The position numbers and the translations under genes are program-made. The notes under the pieces were generated by a model, which did no database searches, was not told where the DNA came from, and worked only from the letters and a program-made list of their open reading frames with translations. From an uncultured Flavobacteriia bacterium (GTDB taxonomy: Bacteria; Bacteroidota; Bacteroidia; Flavobacteriales_D; Crocinitomicaceae), in assembly GCA_937975705.1 (NCBI GenBank), contig CALJTX010000020.1, forward strand, positions 140,744-204,743: 64,000 nucleotides of DNA, in the 5' to 3' direction. Positions 42,463 to 53,400 of the stretch are shown here, piece by piece (position 1 is the stretch's first letter; each line of letters starts with the position of its first letter).

Positions 42463-45400
42463 ATGAAAGCAAAATATCCTGAGTACAAAGGATTAAATCT
42501 CCCCAATGTCGCGGCCAGTGTTCTTGAAAAATGGCAAAAAGAATCCATTTTTCAGCAATCTGTGTCGCAGCGCAATGGTGCACCGTCTTTTGTCTTTTAT
42601 GAAGGTCCGCCTTCGGCCAACGGCTTACCTGGCATTCACCACGTCATGGGCCGCGCCATCAAAGATATCTTTTGCCGCTACCAAACGCTCAAAGGAAAGC
42701 AAGTACATCGCAAGGCCGGTTGGGACACCCACGGCTTGCCTGTAGAACTCGGCGTAGAAAAAGAACTCGGCATTACCAAAGAGGACATCGGCACTAAAAT
42801 TTCAGTAGACGCCTACAACGACGCTTGTAAAGAAGCAGTCATGCGCTACACCGATATCTGGAACCAACTCACCGAAAAAATGGGATATTGGGTTGATATG
42901 CAAGATCCATATATTACCTACACCCCTAAATACATGGAGAGCGTATGGTGGTTGCTCGCCCAGCTTTACAACAAAGGCTTGCTCTACAAGGGTTACACCA
43001 TTCAACCATATTCTCCGAAGGCAGGCACGGGTCTATCTTCACATGAACTCAACCAACCAGGTTGCTACAAAGATGTCAAAGACACCACTGTGGTGGCTAT
43101 GTTCGAGGTCTTGGATGGCCAAACTTTACCATTTGAAGCTGCATTCTGCGAAAAAACACATTTACTCGCCTGGACCACCACACCCTGGACACTCCCATCC
43201 AATACAGCACTTACCGTTGGCCCACAAATTGAATATGTTGCTGTAGCCACCTACAACCAATATACATATACTCCAATGCAAGTGATCCTCGCCAAAAACT
43301 TGGTGGGCTATCAATTTGCCAAAGGTTTCGTGGCGGTAGAAAACACCGCTGAACTTCAAAATTACTCCCCCGGCGACAAACAAATTCCGTACACCATTCT
43401 CGGAACTTGTAAAGGCCAAGACCTTATCGGCTTAAAGTACCAACAGCTTTTGCCTTATGCCCAACCGGCAGAAAATCCACAAGAAGCATTTCGCGTTATT
43501 GGTGGTGATTTCGTAACCACCGAAGACGGCACCGGAATTGTACACACTGCGCCAACATTTGGTGCAGATGATGCCCGTGTGGCGGCTGAAGCCGGTGTGC
43601 CAGGGCTGCTCGTCGCAGACGAGCGCGGCAACCTCGTTCCACTCGTCGACCTCCAAGGCCGTTTCAGACCCGAAGTGGGCCCATATGCCGGCATGTACGT
43701 CAAAAACGAGTATTACGATGCAGGCCAAGAGCCCGAACGATCTGTAGACGTCCAAATTGCTATTCAATTGAAGGAAGAAGGCAAGGCCTTTAAAGTAGAA
43801 AAATACGAGCACTCGTATCCACACTGCTGGCGCACTGACAAACCTGTATTGTACTATCCACTAGACTCTTGGTTTATCCGTGTTACCGATCAAAAAGACC
43901 AACTCGTAGCCCTCAATAAAGAAATCAACTGGAAACCTGAGGCCACTGGTACGGGCCGCTTTGGCAAATGGCTCGAAAATGCCAACGACTGGAACCTCTC
44001 GCGCTCGCGCTATTGGGGCATTCCGATTCCTATTTGGTCTACAGAAGAAGGAGACGAGCGCATCTGCATCGATTCGATTGCCACCCTTCAAGCTCAGATT
44101 GAGCTATCCGTAGCGGCTGGCCTCATGCCAAACAATCCATTTGCAGACTTTGACCCCTCTAACTTTTCATCTGAAAATTACGACCTCATAGACCTGCACA
44201 AGCACAAGGTAGACCCCATCATTTTGATATCGCCGAGTGGCAAGCCCATGAAACGCGAGGCCGACCTCATCGATGTATGGTTTGACTCCGGCGCCATGCC
44301 GTATGCCCAATTGCACTATCCATTCGAAAACAAGGCGCTCATCGATGACAACCTTGCTTTTCCTGCCGATTTCATCGCCGAAGGCGTTGACCAAACGCGC
44401 GGATGGTTCTATACATTGCACGCTATTTCTACAATGGTTTTCGGAGAGAAAGCCTATAAAAATGTGGTTTCTAATGGTTTGGTCTTAGATAAAAACGGCC
44501 TAAAAATGTCCAAGCGCTTGGGCAATGCCATTGACCCTTTTACAACCTTAGATCAATACGGCCCAGATGCCACACGCTGGTACATGATCACCAACGCCCA
44601 GCCCTGGGACAACCTTAAATTCGATTTAGAAGGCATTGCCGAAGTGCAGCGCAAATTCTTCGGGACGCTTTACAATACCTATTCATTTTTTGCGCTTTAC
44701 GCAAACATCGATGGTTTTGATTTTAGCTCAGCACCAATTGCACTGCAAGACAGACCCGAAATCGACCAGTGGGTAATTTCCAAACTCAATTCTTTAATCG
44801 CTGAGGTAGATGCTGCTTTTGCCGCCTATGAACCTACAAAAGCCGGTCGCGCCATTCAAGATTTCGTTACGGAGCAACTATCCAATTGGTATGTGCGTTT
44901 GTGCCGTCGCCGCTTCTGGAAAAACGACGACAGCCAAGACAAACTCGCCGCTTATCAGACGCTATATACTTGCTTGGAAACCGTCGCTATTTTAGCCGCG
45001 CCAATCGCGCCGTTCTACATGGATCAGCTCTTTTCAGACCTCAACGCAACTACAGGCCGCCAAGCACATGCTTCTGTTCACCTCGCCGACTTCCCAAGTG
45101 CAGATCGCCAACAAATCTTATCTACGCTAGAGACACAAATGGAGTTGGCACAAAAAGCCTGTTCTTTGGTGCTTGCCCTGCGCAAGAAGCAACATATCCG
45201 TGTGCGCCAGCCACTTCAAAAGATCATGATTCCCGTTTTGAATGCCCAAGAAGCTGCCAATTTCCGTCATGTCACCGATCTGATTTGTTCAGAGGTCAAT
45301 GTGAAAGAACTCGAGTTGCTCTCGGACACTGGTATTCTTGTCAAGTCGATCAAGCCTAATTTCAAAACCATAGGTCCAAAATATGGCAAACAAATGAAGG

Positions 45401-45858
45401 CAATCAGCCAGTTGGTACAACAATTTGATCAAAATGATATTGCGCAAATCGAACAAAATCAAGGGTGGAATGGCCAGATAGACGGGGAGGCCATCTCCTT
45501 AGACCTCACTGATTTCGAAATCCAAGCACAAGACATTCCTGGGTGGTTAGTGGCCAATGAAAATGGTTTAACAGTGGCCTTAGATGTCACTATTACAGCC
45601 GAATTGAAAGCCGAAGGCTTGGCACGAGAAATTGTCAATCGCATTCAGAACTTGCGCAAAGAAAGTGCGTTTGACGTCACAGATCGCATTTTGGTCCAGA
45701 TCGATACCACAGCAGCTATTCAAGAGGCCATTGCAACACATAAAGCTTATATTTGTGCAGAGGTCTTGGCCAACGACATTCAATTTACAAGCCTTTCTGT
45801 CGAGAAAACAGAAGAAATTGAAGCCCCTGCCGACACCGCTATTCAACTTTCAAAATAA
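42463..45858 (+). CDS. ileS: Isoleucyl-tRNA synthetase
   Basis: 1131 residues. HIGH-type motif in PPSANGLPGIHHVMGRAIKD and KMSKR motif in LKMSKRLGNAIDP; WTTTPWTLPSN in the editing (CP1) domain; LSRSRYWGIPIP and DVWFDSGAMPYAQ in the catalytic core. The length and the C-terminal layout without an obvious zinc-finger cysteine cluster fit the type 2 (eukaryote-like, usually mupirocin-tolerant) IleRS found in many Bacteroidetes. That class assignment is inferred. Its stop overlaps the start of the biotin-carrier gene (TAATG). Confidence 0.95.
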   Translation: MKAKYPEYKGLNLPNVAASVLEKWQKESIFQQSVSQRNGAPSFVFYEGPPSANGLPGIHHVMGRAIKDIFCRYQTLKGKQVHRKAGWDTHGLPVELGVEKELGITKEDIGTKISVDAYNDACKEAVMRYTDIWNQLTEKMGYWVDMQDPYITYTPKYMESVWWLLAQLYNKGLLYKGYTIQPYSPKAGTGLSSHELNQPGCYKDVKDTTVVAMFEVLDGQTLPFEAAFCEKTHLLAWTTTPWTLPSNTALTVGPQIEYVAVATYNQYTYTPMQVILAKNLVGYQFAKGFVAVENTAELQNYSPGDKQIPYTILGTCKGQDLIGLKYQQLLPYAQPAENPQEAFRVIGGDFVTTEDGTGIVHTAPTFGADDARVAAEAGVPGLLVADERGNLVPLVDLQGRFRPEVGPYAGMYVKNEYYDAGQEPERSVDVQIAIQLKEEGKAFKVEKYEHSYPHCWRTDKPVLYYPLDSWFIRVTDQKDQLVALNKEINWKPEATGTGRFGKWLENANDWNLSRSRYWGIPIPIWSTEEGDERICIDSIATLQAQIELSVAAGLMPNNPFADFDPSNFSSENYDLIDLHKHKVDPIILISPSGKPMKREADLIDVWFDSGAMPYAQLHYPFENKALIDDNLAFPADFIAEGVDQTRGWFYTLHAISTMVFGEKAYKNVVSNGLVLDKNGLKMSKRLGNAIDPFTTLDQYGPDATRWYMITNAQPWDNLKFDLEGIAEVQRKFFGTLYNTYSFFALYANIDGFDFSSAPIALQDRPEIDQWVISKLNSLIAEVDAAFAAYEPTKAGRAIQDFVTEQLSNWYVRLCRRRFWKNDDSQDKLAAYQTLYTCLETVAILAAPIAPFYMDQLFSDLNATTGRQAHASVHLADFPSADRQQILSTLETQMELAQKACSLVLALRKKQHIRVRQPLQKIMIPVLNAQEAANFRHVTDLICSEVNVKELELLSDTGILVKSIKPNFKTIGPKYGKQMKAISQLVQQFDQNDIAQIEQNQGWNGQIDGEAISLDLTDFEIQAQDIPGWLVANENGLTVALDVTITAELKAEGLAREIVNRIQNLRKESAFDVTDRILVQIDTTAAIQEAIATHKAYICAEVLANDIQFTSLSVEKTEEIEAPADTAIQLSK

Positions 45859-46325
45859 TGCTCATGAACAAATGGTTCCTAGACAATAAAGAAACCCAAA
45901 CCCTTAGCGGCGCTGCTGTGAAGTGGTTTGATCATCGCTTTTTTGAAATCAAGTTTGAAGGTAAAAAATACCATGGCGAGCTCGTTTCAGATCAATCCGA
46001 AACGGGTCAGCTCACTATTCGTGTCAATCACCGTACTTTTCAGGTCAAGAAAGGCCATGCCTTAGATGCGCTCATTGCGTCCATGGGCCTAGACCAACCC
46101 AAATTGCGCAAACTCAAAGAAATGCAAGCGCCCATGCCAGGCCGTGTCACTGCTATTCATGTGCAGGTTGGTCAAGAAGTAGAGCCGGGCGCACCCTTAC
46201 TTTCTCTAGAAGCCATGAAAATGGAAAACGTTTTAAAGGCAGAAGGTATTGGCGTAGTGTCCGCAATTGCTATTCAGCAAGGCGATGTCGTAGAAAAAGG
46301 CGCTCTGTTAATAGAATTTACTTAA
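45858..46325 (+). CDS. Biotin carboxyl carrier-like protein (acyl-CoA carboxylase)
   Basis: 155 residues; the ATG at 45858 is in TAATG overlap with ileS, and the alternative ATG at 45864 is possible. The C-terminal 75 residues are a biotinyl domain with the lysine K121 in SLEAMKMENVL and the APMPGRVTAIHVQVGQEVEPG hairpin. The N-terminal half is a short beta region like that preceding the biotinyl domain of propionyl-CoA carboxylase alpha chains. It would carry carboxybiotin for a decarboxylating or acyl-CoA carboxylase. The beta subunit at 58164 is a plausible partner; no biotin carboxylase is in the window. Confidence 0.87.
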   Translation: MLMNKWFLDNKETQTLSGAAVKWFDHRFFEIKFEGKKYHGELVSDQSETGQLTIRVNHRTFQVKKGHALDALIASMGLDQPKLRKLKEMQAPMPGRVTAIHVQVGQEVEPGAPLLSLEAMKMENVLKAEGIGVVSAIAIQQGDVVEKGALLIEFT

Positions 46326-46330
46326 GCTGC

Positions 46331-46735
46331 TTACTTGATCCTGATCTGACACTTTTTGTCTCGGTCTAAGACAATTTTTGCCGACTCAAAACTTGGTGCT
46401 GAAAAGGTTTCTCTTGCATTATTAGAAAAGCCATAGGCTTCTGTTGGCGCTCCAAATAAGTTTTTATCGAGTTTGCCATTTTTGTTTTCATCGTGGTAAA
46501 TGGCGAGCGCATAGCTGTCTTTGGGTAGGTTTTTGAATTTATAGACATGGCTCTTGCCGTCGTGCGCAACAACAACTCCTTTGTACTGCTTGCCATAATT
46601 TGGAAAGGACGCACTTGAATTGAACAACCCAATAAACAGATTGCCTTTGGTATTTGGGATGCCTTCTACTTGCACTTCTAGGTCATAGGTAGTGCCCAAA
46701 AGGCTCAGTAAAGCGAATGCGAGGAGGAGTTTCAT
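46331..46735 (-). CDS. DUF2141 domain secreted protein
   Basis: 134 residues with a signal peptide (MKLLLAFALLSLLGTTYD). DUF2141 motifs: NTKGNLFIGLFNSSASFPN, FKNLPKDSYALAIYHDENKNGKLD, FGAPTEAYGFSNNAR. The DENKNGKLD loop looks like an EF-hand-type calcium site, usual for this family. Function unknown; probably periplasmic. It is convergent with the biotin-carrier gene, 5 bases apart. Confidence 0.85.
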   Translation of the reverse strand: MKLLLAFALLSLLGTTYDLEVQVEGIPNTKGNLFIGLFNSSASFPNYGKQYKGVVVAHDGKSHVYKFKNLPKDSYALAIYHDENKNGKLDKNLFGAPTEAYGFSNNARETFSAPSFESAKIVLDRDKKCQIRIK

Positions 46736-46746
46736 ATACCAACTAA

Positions 46747-46754
46747 CAAACTTA
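46747..46754 (-). promoter_or_regulatory. TAnnTTTG -7 box for the DUF2141 gene
   Basis: TAAGTTTG on the minus strand, ending 11 bases before the ATG. It lies in a 64-base divergent interval with galE; no clear TTTG at the -33 position. Confidence 0.4.
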
Positions 46755-46787
46755 AGCTAAAGCTGTTCACCAACCAACGGATTCTCC

Positions 46788-46795
46788 TAACTTTG
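46788..46795 (+). promoter_or_regulatory. TAnnTTTG -7 box four bases before galE
   Basis: TAACTTTG, identical to the asnS box and at the same 4-base distance from the ATG at 46800. No clear -33 TTTG. Confidence 0.42.
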
Positions 46796-46799
46796 TTCC

Positions 46800-47822
46800 A
46801 TGATGAAATACGTACTTGTTACAGGTGGCGCGGGCTATATAGGTTCACACACAGTCATTGCGTTGCAACAGCAAGGTTATACACCCGTAATTGCCGATGA
46901 TTTCCGCAATGCAAATCAAATTGTATTAGCTGGTCTTCGCACAATTTTAGGTCACGACCCACTGCTACATTGTATAGATATCTGTGACAAGCAAGCTTTA
47001 AGCGCATTGTTTGACAAATACGCTTTTGAAGGCGTGATTCATTTTGCTGCGTACAAAGCAGTTGGTGAATCTGTAGCCAAACCGCTGGATTACTACCAGA
47101 ACAATTTAGTTGGCCTGATCAACGTATTGTCTCTTTTGCAAACCCATCAAGTCAAGAATTTTGTGTTTTCATCTTCTTGTACTGTCTATGGCGAGCCAAA
47201 AGGTGAGAAAGAAGTTAGTGAAACTACCCCAAAACAACTACCAGAGTCACCATACGGTTACACCAAGTGGATGGGAGAGCAAATCATTGCTGATTTTCAC
47301 CAAAGTGCACCAGCACTCAAACTCATGAACCTTCGCTATTTCAATCCTGTAGGCGCCCATGCGTCGGCACTAATTGGGGAGTTCCCGATCGGAAAACCCA
47401 ATAACTTGTTGCCATTTGTAACCCAAACAGCGATTGGAAAGTACCCACACCTGACCGTTTTTGGCAATGATTACCCTACAAGAGATGGCTCTTGTATCCG
47501 CGACTACATTCATGTCCAAGATTTAGCTGAGGCGCACGTTGCCGCCCTAGAGTACTTGTCTAAACAACAAGAAGGGCTTTTAGAAGCGGTCAATATTGGA
47601 ACGGGAACAGGCACCTCTGTCCTTGAAATTGTAGCTGCATTTGAACGCGTTACAGGCCAAGTGTTGCCACATGTCATTGGCCCTAGAAGACCCGGAGACG
47701 TCATTGAAATTTACGCCAATGCCACTAAAGGCGAGCAACTGCTTGGCTGGAAGGCACGTCTGGGCATTGAAGATGCGCTCAGAGATGCTTGGGCTTGGGA
47801 ACAATACCTTACTACCCTATGA
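46800..47822 (+). CDS. galE: UDP-glucose 4-epimerase
   Basis: 340 residues; ATG at 46800, with a second ATG directly after. Rossmann motif VLVTGGAGYIGSHTVIAL, serine motif VFSSSCTVYGEP and catalytic YGYTK in SPYGYTKWMGEQII. RDYIHVQDLAEAHVAAL and FNPVGAH are also typical of GalE. It interconverts UDP-glucose and UDP-galactose for surface polysaccharide. Ends in an ATGA overlap with tatD. Confidence 0.94.
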   Translation: MMKYVLVTGGAGYIGSHTVIALQQQGYTPVIADDFRNANQIVLAGLRTILGHDPLLHCIDICDKQALSALFDKYAFEGVIHFAAYKAVGESVAKPLDYYQNNLVGLINVLSLLQTHQVKNFVFSSSCTVYGEPKGEKEVSETTPKQLPESPYGYTKWMGEQIIADFHQSAPALKLMNLRYFNPVGAHASALIGEFPIGKPNNLLPFVTQTAIGKYPHLTVFGNDYPTRDGSCIRDYIHVQDLAEAHVAALEYLSKQQEGLLEAVNIGTGTGTSVLEIVAAFERVTGQVLPHVIGPRRPGDVIEIYANATKGEQLLGWKARLGIEDALRDAWAWEQYLTTL

Positions 47823-48616
47823 TCATCGATACCCATTCTCATCTTTACGCCGAAGAATTCGATCTGGACCGCTCTGAAGTATTGCGCCGTGCCACTCAAA
47901 CAGGCGTTGGTGCCATTCTTTTGCCCAATATCGATTCAGAAAGTATTGCGCCCTTGGAAAAGTTAGCCGATACAGTTGCAAATTGTGTCCCGATGATGGG
48001 CTTGCACCCGACCTACGTGAAGGAAAATTGGCAACAAGAATTGGCCGCCATTGAAAAGCAGCTTTTTGCCGCACCAGAACGCTATTGCGCGGTTGGAGAA
48101 ATTGGGCTAGACCTCTACTGGGACGACACCTTTCTCGAAGCTCAAAAAGAAGTGTTTCGGATCCAAGTGCAGTGGGCAAAAAAGCTCCAACTTCCTATCG
48201 CTATTCACGTGCGCAAAGCTTTTGAAGAATTGTTTGCCGTCCTCGACGATGAGTGGACACCTGAACTTAGTGGCGTTTTTCATTGCTTCACAGGCAGCAA
48301 AGAACAAGTGCAGCGCATTCTCAAGTACCAACAATTCTATTTTGGTATTGGCGGCGTTCTGACCTATAAAAATGCCGGTTTGGCTGAGGTTGTTAAGGAA
48401 ATCCCATTAGACAGACTACTTCTAGAGACAGACGCGCCTTATTTGTCGCCGGTTCCGCATAGAGGCAAGCGCAATGAGCCCAGCTACCTCATTGAGGTAG
48501 TCAGTAAACTTCAAGAAGTATTGGGCCTCAGTGCAGCACAACTAGAAAAGCAGACAAGTGACAACGCCGTGCGTTTATTTGCTTTAGAAAAATTCCTTAC
48601 TTTCGAGCATGCGTAA
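47819..48616 (+). CDS. TatD family metal-dependent DNase/deacylase
   Basis: 265 residues from ATG 47819, giving the usual family start MIIDTHSHLYAEEFD with H6 and H8 as metal ligands. Other landmarks: CAVGEIGLDLYWD, LPIAIHVRKAFEE, GVFHCFTGS, LLLETDAPYLSPVPHRGKRN. These match TatD (YcfH/YabD type). A longer start at 47789 would lie inside galE. The 3' end overlaps the asparaginase gene by 8 bases. Confidence 0.92.
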   Translation: MIIDTHSHLYAEEFDLDRSEVLRRATQTGVGAILLPNIDSESIAPLEKLADTVANCVPMMGLHPTYVKENWQQELAAIEKQLFAAPERYCAVGEIGLDLYWDDTFLEAQKEVFRIQVQWAKKLQLPIAIHVRKAFEELFAVLDDEWTPELSGVFHCFTGSKEQVQRILKYQQFYFGIGGVLTYKNAGLAEVVKEIPLDRLLLETDAPYLSPVPHRGKRNEPSYLIEVVSKLQEVLGLSAAQLEKQTSDNAVRLFALEKFLTFEHA

Positions 48617-49634
48617 GCTCTTACTGATTTATACAGGCGGCACCATTGGCATGATCACCAATGCGCAAACTGGCGCCCTCGAAAGTTTTGATTTCTCCCA
48701 TCTCTATGGCCATATTCCTGAGCTCAAGCGTTTTGAACTCGACATTAAAGTCAAGAGTTTTGACCCACCCCTAGACTCCTCTGAGTTAGGCCCTGCACAT
48801 TGGCAACAACTCGCCCGTTGGATTGCTGCTAGCTACGATCAATTTGATGGTTTTGTAATTTTGCATGGTACCGACACAATGGCCTATACCGCTAGTGCCT
48901 TAAGTTTCATGCTGCAGGGTCTCCAGAAACCAATTGTGTTTACAGGCTCGCAACTGCCCATCGGCATTATCCGAACAGACGGCAAAGAGAACCTCATTAC
49001 CGCTATAGAAATTGCGGCAGCAACCGATGCGCAAGGCGCACCAATTTTACAAGAGGTTGCGGTATATTTTGAATACGCGTTGTTCAGAGCCAATCGCACT
49101 TCTAAAGTTTCAGCGCATCAGTTTGAGGCGTTTGCGGCCCCCAATTATCCGCTCTTGGCAAAGGCTGGCGTACAAATTGAATGGTTCAAGGAGCGTTTGT
49201 TTAGAACCGAACATGCTACTTTGCAGGCTCAATTTGAACTCTCCAATGAGGTCTTGATTTGGCGTCTTTTCCCAGGCATGCCTTTTGCCCAATATACTAA
49301 AGCACTGAGTTATCCGGACAGCAAGATCCTCATTATCGAAACTTTTGGCGCCGGCAATGCATTTAGTCATCCTGCCTTTCAGGCACTTCTAGAGACATTT
49401 ATTGCTGCTGGCGGATTGGTATTGAACATCACGCAGTGTCAGAGTGGGGCAGTAAGACAGGGCGCGTATCAGACCAGCACTTTTTTCGAAAAAATTGGGG
49501 TGATCAGCGGGGCAGACCTAACAGCCGAGGCCGCATTAACCAAATGTATGTTTGCGTTGGCCAATGTGCCAACTGCCGCGCGCGAAGCTTTTTTAAGAAC
49601 AGCTATTGTCGGAGAACTCTCAGCTGCTAAATAA
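48609..49634 (+). CDS. Type I (cytoplasmic) L-asparaginase
   Basis: 341 residues with no signal peptide. Both catalytic threonine regions are present: T12 in IYTGGTIGMI and T88-D89 in ILHGTDTMAYTAS. Also PIVFTGSQLPIG and DGKENLITAIEIA, typical of AnsA. Hydrolyses asparagine to aspartate and ammonia. It overlaps tatD at its start by 8 bases and the convergent ftsE-like gene at its end by 8 bases. Confidence 0.92.
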   Translation: MRKLLLIYTGGTIGMITNAQTGALESFDFSHLYGHIPELKRFELDIKVKSFDPPLDSSELGPAHWQQLARWIAASYDQFDGFVILHGTDTMAYTASALSFMLQGLQKPIVFTGSQLPIGIIRTDGKENLITAIEIAAATDAQGAPILQEVAVYFEYALFRANRTSKVSAHQFEAFAAPNYPLLAKAGVQIEWFKERLFRTEHATLQAQFELSNEVLIWRLFPGMPFAQYTKALSYPDSKILIIETFGAGNAFSHPAFQALLETFIAAGGLVLNITQCQSGAVRQGAYQTSTFFEKIGVISGADLTAEAALTKCMFALANVPTAAREAFLRTAIVGELSAAK

Positions 49635-50304
49635 CAGCTTTCTCTATCAAATGACCATCGAGTACTTCTAAAATGCGACCAGGATAATGGCGCACCATTT
49701 GCATATCGTGGGTAGCCATCAAAATGGCAGTGTTTTCCTCTTTCGCTACCGCTAGGAGTAGTTCCATAATTTCTTTAGACGTTTCTGGGTCTAGATTCCC
49801 TGTTGGTTCGTCGGCTAAGATAAGCGCCGGCTGATTGAGTAGTGCACGCGCAATTGATACGCGTTGTTGTTCTCCTCCGGAGAGCATGTGCGGGAAAGAA
49901 TTTGCTTTTTGCTCAATGCCCACAAGCTGCAAGCAATTGAGGGCGCGTTGTTCCATTAGTTTTTTGTCTTTCCAGCCTGTAGCACCCAAGACAAACTTAA
50001 GGTTGTCGAGCACATTTCGGTCGGTCAGTAATTGAAAATCTTGAAAAACGATGCCAATTTTGCGGCGCAAAAACGGAATGTCCTTGCGTTTGAGTCCCTT
50101 GAGTGCATAACCACACACTTCGCCTTCGCCCTCTACTAATGGAATTTCTGCATAAAGTGTTTTGAGCAAACTGCTCTTCCCACTTCCGGTTTTACCAATT
50201 AAATAAGCAAAGGATTGAGCGGCAAGTTCAAGCTGAACATTTGCCAAGATCAGTTGATCTTGTTGGTAAATATTGGCTGCTGCCAGCGCGATTACATTTG
50301 ACAC
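49627..50304 (-). CDS. FtsE-like ABC transporter ATP-binding protein
   Basis: 225 residues. Walker A IGKTGSGKSSLLKTL, signature LSGGEQQRVSIARALL, Walker B ALILADEPTGNLDP, H-loop MATHDMQMV. The small size and the Q-loop region VFQDFQLLTDRNVLDNL are those of FtsE/LolD-type ATPases. The only in-frame start is GTG at 50304; no suitable ATG exists before Walker A. No FtsX-like permease is adjacent. The gene is divergent from the TPR gene across 140 bases. Bacteroidetes annotations usually name it FtsE. Confidence 0.87.
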   Translation of the reverse strand: MSNVIALAAANIYQQDQLILANVQLELAAQSFAYLIGKTGSGKSSLLKTLYAEIPLVEGEGEVCGYALKGLKRKDIPFLRRKIGIVFQDFQLLTDRNVLDNLKFVLGATGWKDKKLMEQRALNCLQLVGIEQKANSFPHMLSGGEQQRVSIARALLNQPALILADEPTGNLDPETSKEIMELLLAVAKEENTAILMATHDMQMVRHYPGRILEVLDGHLIEKAVI

Positions 50305-50444
50305 GGCTTCTAATTTTAGACAAATGTGTTCAATATGTCGTAACCATTTATCAAATGTCTCGATTTTATCTTAACAAATTCAGGTTTAAAACTTTTGCCT
50401 GCAAGGGTCAAGTTGGGCCTGTGCCCCCATTAATTTTACATTCT

Positions 50445-53400
50445 ATGAATCGTAACTTGCGTTGTCTTGTCTTCCTGTTGTGCTTTCCATTATTTTATTG
50501 GGCACAGGAATCCGTTAAATATAGCGGAGAGAATGCAGCATTTTTCAATGCTGAAGAATTATTTACCAAAGCTCAGTTTGCTGCTGCCAAGCAAGAGTTT
50601 CGGGTTTTTATTGATGCCTGCCATACCCAGCAGCGCAACGAGCACGACCCTTACTTGATCAAGGCGCATTACTATGAGGGCATGTCTGCGCTGAAGCTGT
50701 ACCACAATGATGCCATTCCACTGTTGGAGCAATTCAATAAAACATATCCGGAGAACAACTTCAGAAATGAAATAGCAATAGGCGTAGGTTCGTATTATTT
50801 TCAGTCTGAAGATTACTTAAATGCCCAAGTGGCGTTTGCGCAAATCAACTTATCGGGGCTGAGTGCCGAACAAAAAGAAGAAGTTTTGTTCAAATTGGGT
50901 TATTCAGCTTATCAAAATGAAGACCAAGATGCCGCTTATTTAGCGTTCAAGGACATCAAGGATGGCAGCACGCAATATGCCAAGCCGGCATTGTACTATT
51001 ATGCACACATTAGTTATGTGCGTTCCTCTTTACAAGAAGCACTAGAAGGTTTTCAGGCGCTTCAAAAAGACTCCACTTTCTGCGGGGTTGTGCCCTATTA
51101 CATTGCCCAAATATTGTACAAGCAAGGGAAGTACCAACAAGTCATTGATTTTGCACCAACGGTCTTGAACTGTGGGTTTGTCAATAATGAGTTTGATATC
51201 CAGCATATTATTGGCAATGCGTATTATCAAATGAGCAAATACGAGTTGGCACTTCCGTTTTTAGAGCGCTACCATCAAAATGCGCGTGGCACCCGCGACG
51301 ACTACTACGAGTTGGGCTTTGCGTACTACAAAACCAAGCAGTATGAAAAAGCGATCAAAAATTTTGACCGCGTTACGCGTTCACAAGACAGCTTGTGTCA
51401 TATTGCGATGTATCAAATTGGCGATGCGTATTTGCAACTCAACAAACTCTTGCCAGCCCGAAGTGCTTTTGAGCGTGCGGCCGAAATGACTTTTTTACCG
51501 CAAATCAAGGAAGATGCCTTATTTCAGTTTGCCGTATTATCTTTCAAAGTGGATATCAATCCGTACGATGAATCTGTTCGGGCTTTTGAAAATTACCTAA
51601 GCCAATACCCAGATTCAAAAAGAAAACGCGATGTGTATCAATATTTGGTCAATGTGTATACCAACACTTCCAATTTTGCCAAGGCATTAGAGTCCATCGA
51701 AAAACTTCCTTCCAAAGATGCCCAACTCAAAAAAGTGTATCAAACTGTAGCCTTTAATTATGGTGTAGAGCTCTTTCAGAAAGGCCAGCTCACCGAGGCA
51801 TATGCAGCTTTCAAACGTGTAGACACTTATCCAATGGACCCGCAAATGGTGGCGCTTTCGCGTTACTGGATGGCAGATATCTCCTTCAGGAAAAATGAAT
51901 TACCCGCAGCAATTAACATGTACCGCGATTTCATCAATTCGCCTGCATCTAATTCTTTACCCGAAAAAGTCGATGCCTATTACAACATTGGGTATGCCTA
52001 TTTTGAACAAGGCAAGCGCGATGAAGCAATCCAATCTTTTAGAACGTATCTACAACTTAATCCAAATAAAGAAAACAAAGTTGTAGACGCCACCTTTCGC
52101 ATTGCCGACGCTTATTATGTCAACAAGCAAAACCTACAGGCTAGCCAATATTACCAACAGGCTTACAACCTCAATACGGCCCTCAACGACAAGGCCTTGT
52201 TTTATTTAGCAAAAGCACAAGGATTCAACGAGCAGCTCAACGAGAAAGCGCTGACATTGAGCAAATTACTCAAGGAAGAGCCGGTTTCAAAATACCGCAT
52301 GAATGCGCAATACGAGCTGGCGCGCACTTACATGTCTTTGCTCAATTACGATGCAGCACTCTCGGCTTATCAGACATTTTTAGCAGAATTTCCTAAATCA
52401 CCTTATTTACTCGATGTGCAATTAGATATCGCCGATATTTATTACAAAAAATGGGATTACACGAGGTCTGAAGCGGCTTATTTGGAAATCTTAGCCAATT
52501 ACGAGCAACAAAGAGAAGTGTGTAAAAAGGTAGTGCTCAGCTTGATCGATGTGTATAATGCCCAAAAGAAACCGGATATGGCCTCTGAGGTGATTGACCG
52601 CTATCCTTGCGCAAATATCTCAACTGAAGAAAAAGAAAACATTTTCTATTCTCCAGCTCTTGCTGCATACCAAGACACCAATTTTAGAGAAGCTGTCGAG
52701 AAATTTGAAATCTATCTTTCGAAATTCCCGAATGGGCGCTATGTCAATGAAACGTATTTCTATTATGGCAACAGCCTGCTGAAGACAAAAGATTCAAGTG
52801 CAGCAATTGTACAATTTGAGAAGTATTTGGCAACCTCCGTCACCACTTATGCAGAATATGCTTCGGCAAAGACCGCAGCGCATTATTACATGAAAAAGAA
52901 CTACGAAAAAGCACTGCAGTATTACCAAAAACTCGAGGCAGTTGCCGCCAAACCAACGAGCACTTTTGATGCCAAGTTAGGGATCATGCGCTGTGCATTT
53001 ATGGTTGCCAATTATAATTTAGCCAAAGAAAATGCGCGTTTTGTTTTGGACAACGCCGCTTTAACACCGCAGCTCAAAGTAGAAGCAGAATATGCAACAG
53101 GTCTTTCGAATTATCATTTGAAGCAATTTGAAGAAGCCAAACCTTCATTGGAATGGTTGGTTAAGAATACTACCACATCAATGGGTTCAGAGGCTAAATA
53201 TTTGCTATCCGACATCTATTTTGGTCAGCAGATGTACGACGAAGCCGAAGCGGAAATCAAAGCGTTGCTCAAAATGAAGCCAAGTTATAACTACTGGGTA
53301 GCCAAGGGCTTGCTATTACAGACCCGCGTGCACATTAGCCGCGAGGACTTATTTCAAGCAGAGCAAACGCTCAAATCTGTGATGGACTTTTATCCAGATC

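Noticed and set aside
50241..50444. N-terminal extension of the large TPR protein
   Set aside because: It overlaps the divergent ATPase gene, and the ATG at 50445 directly precedes a clear signal peptide.
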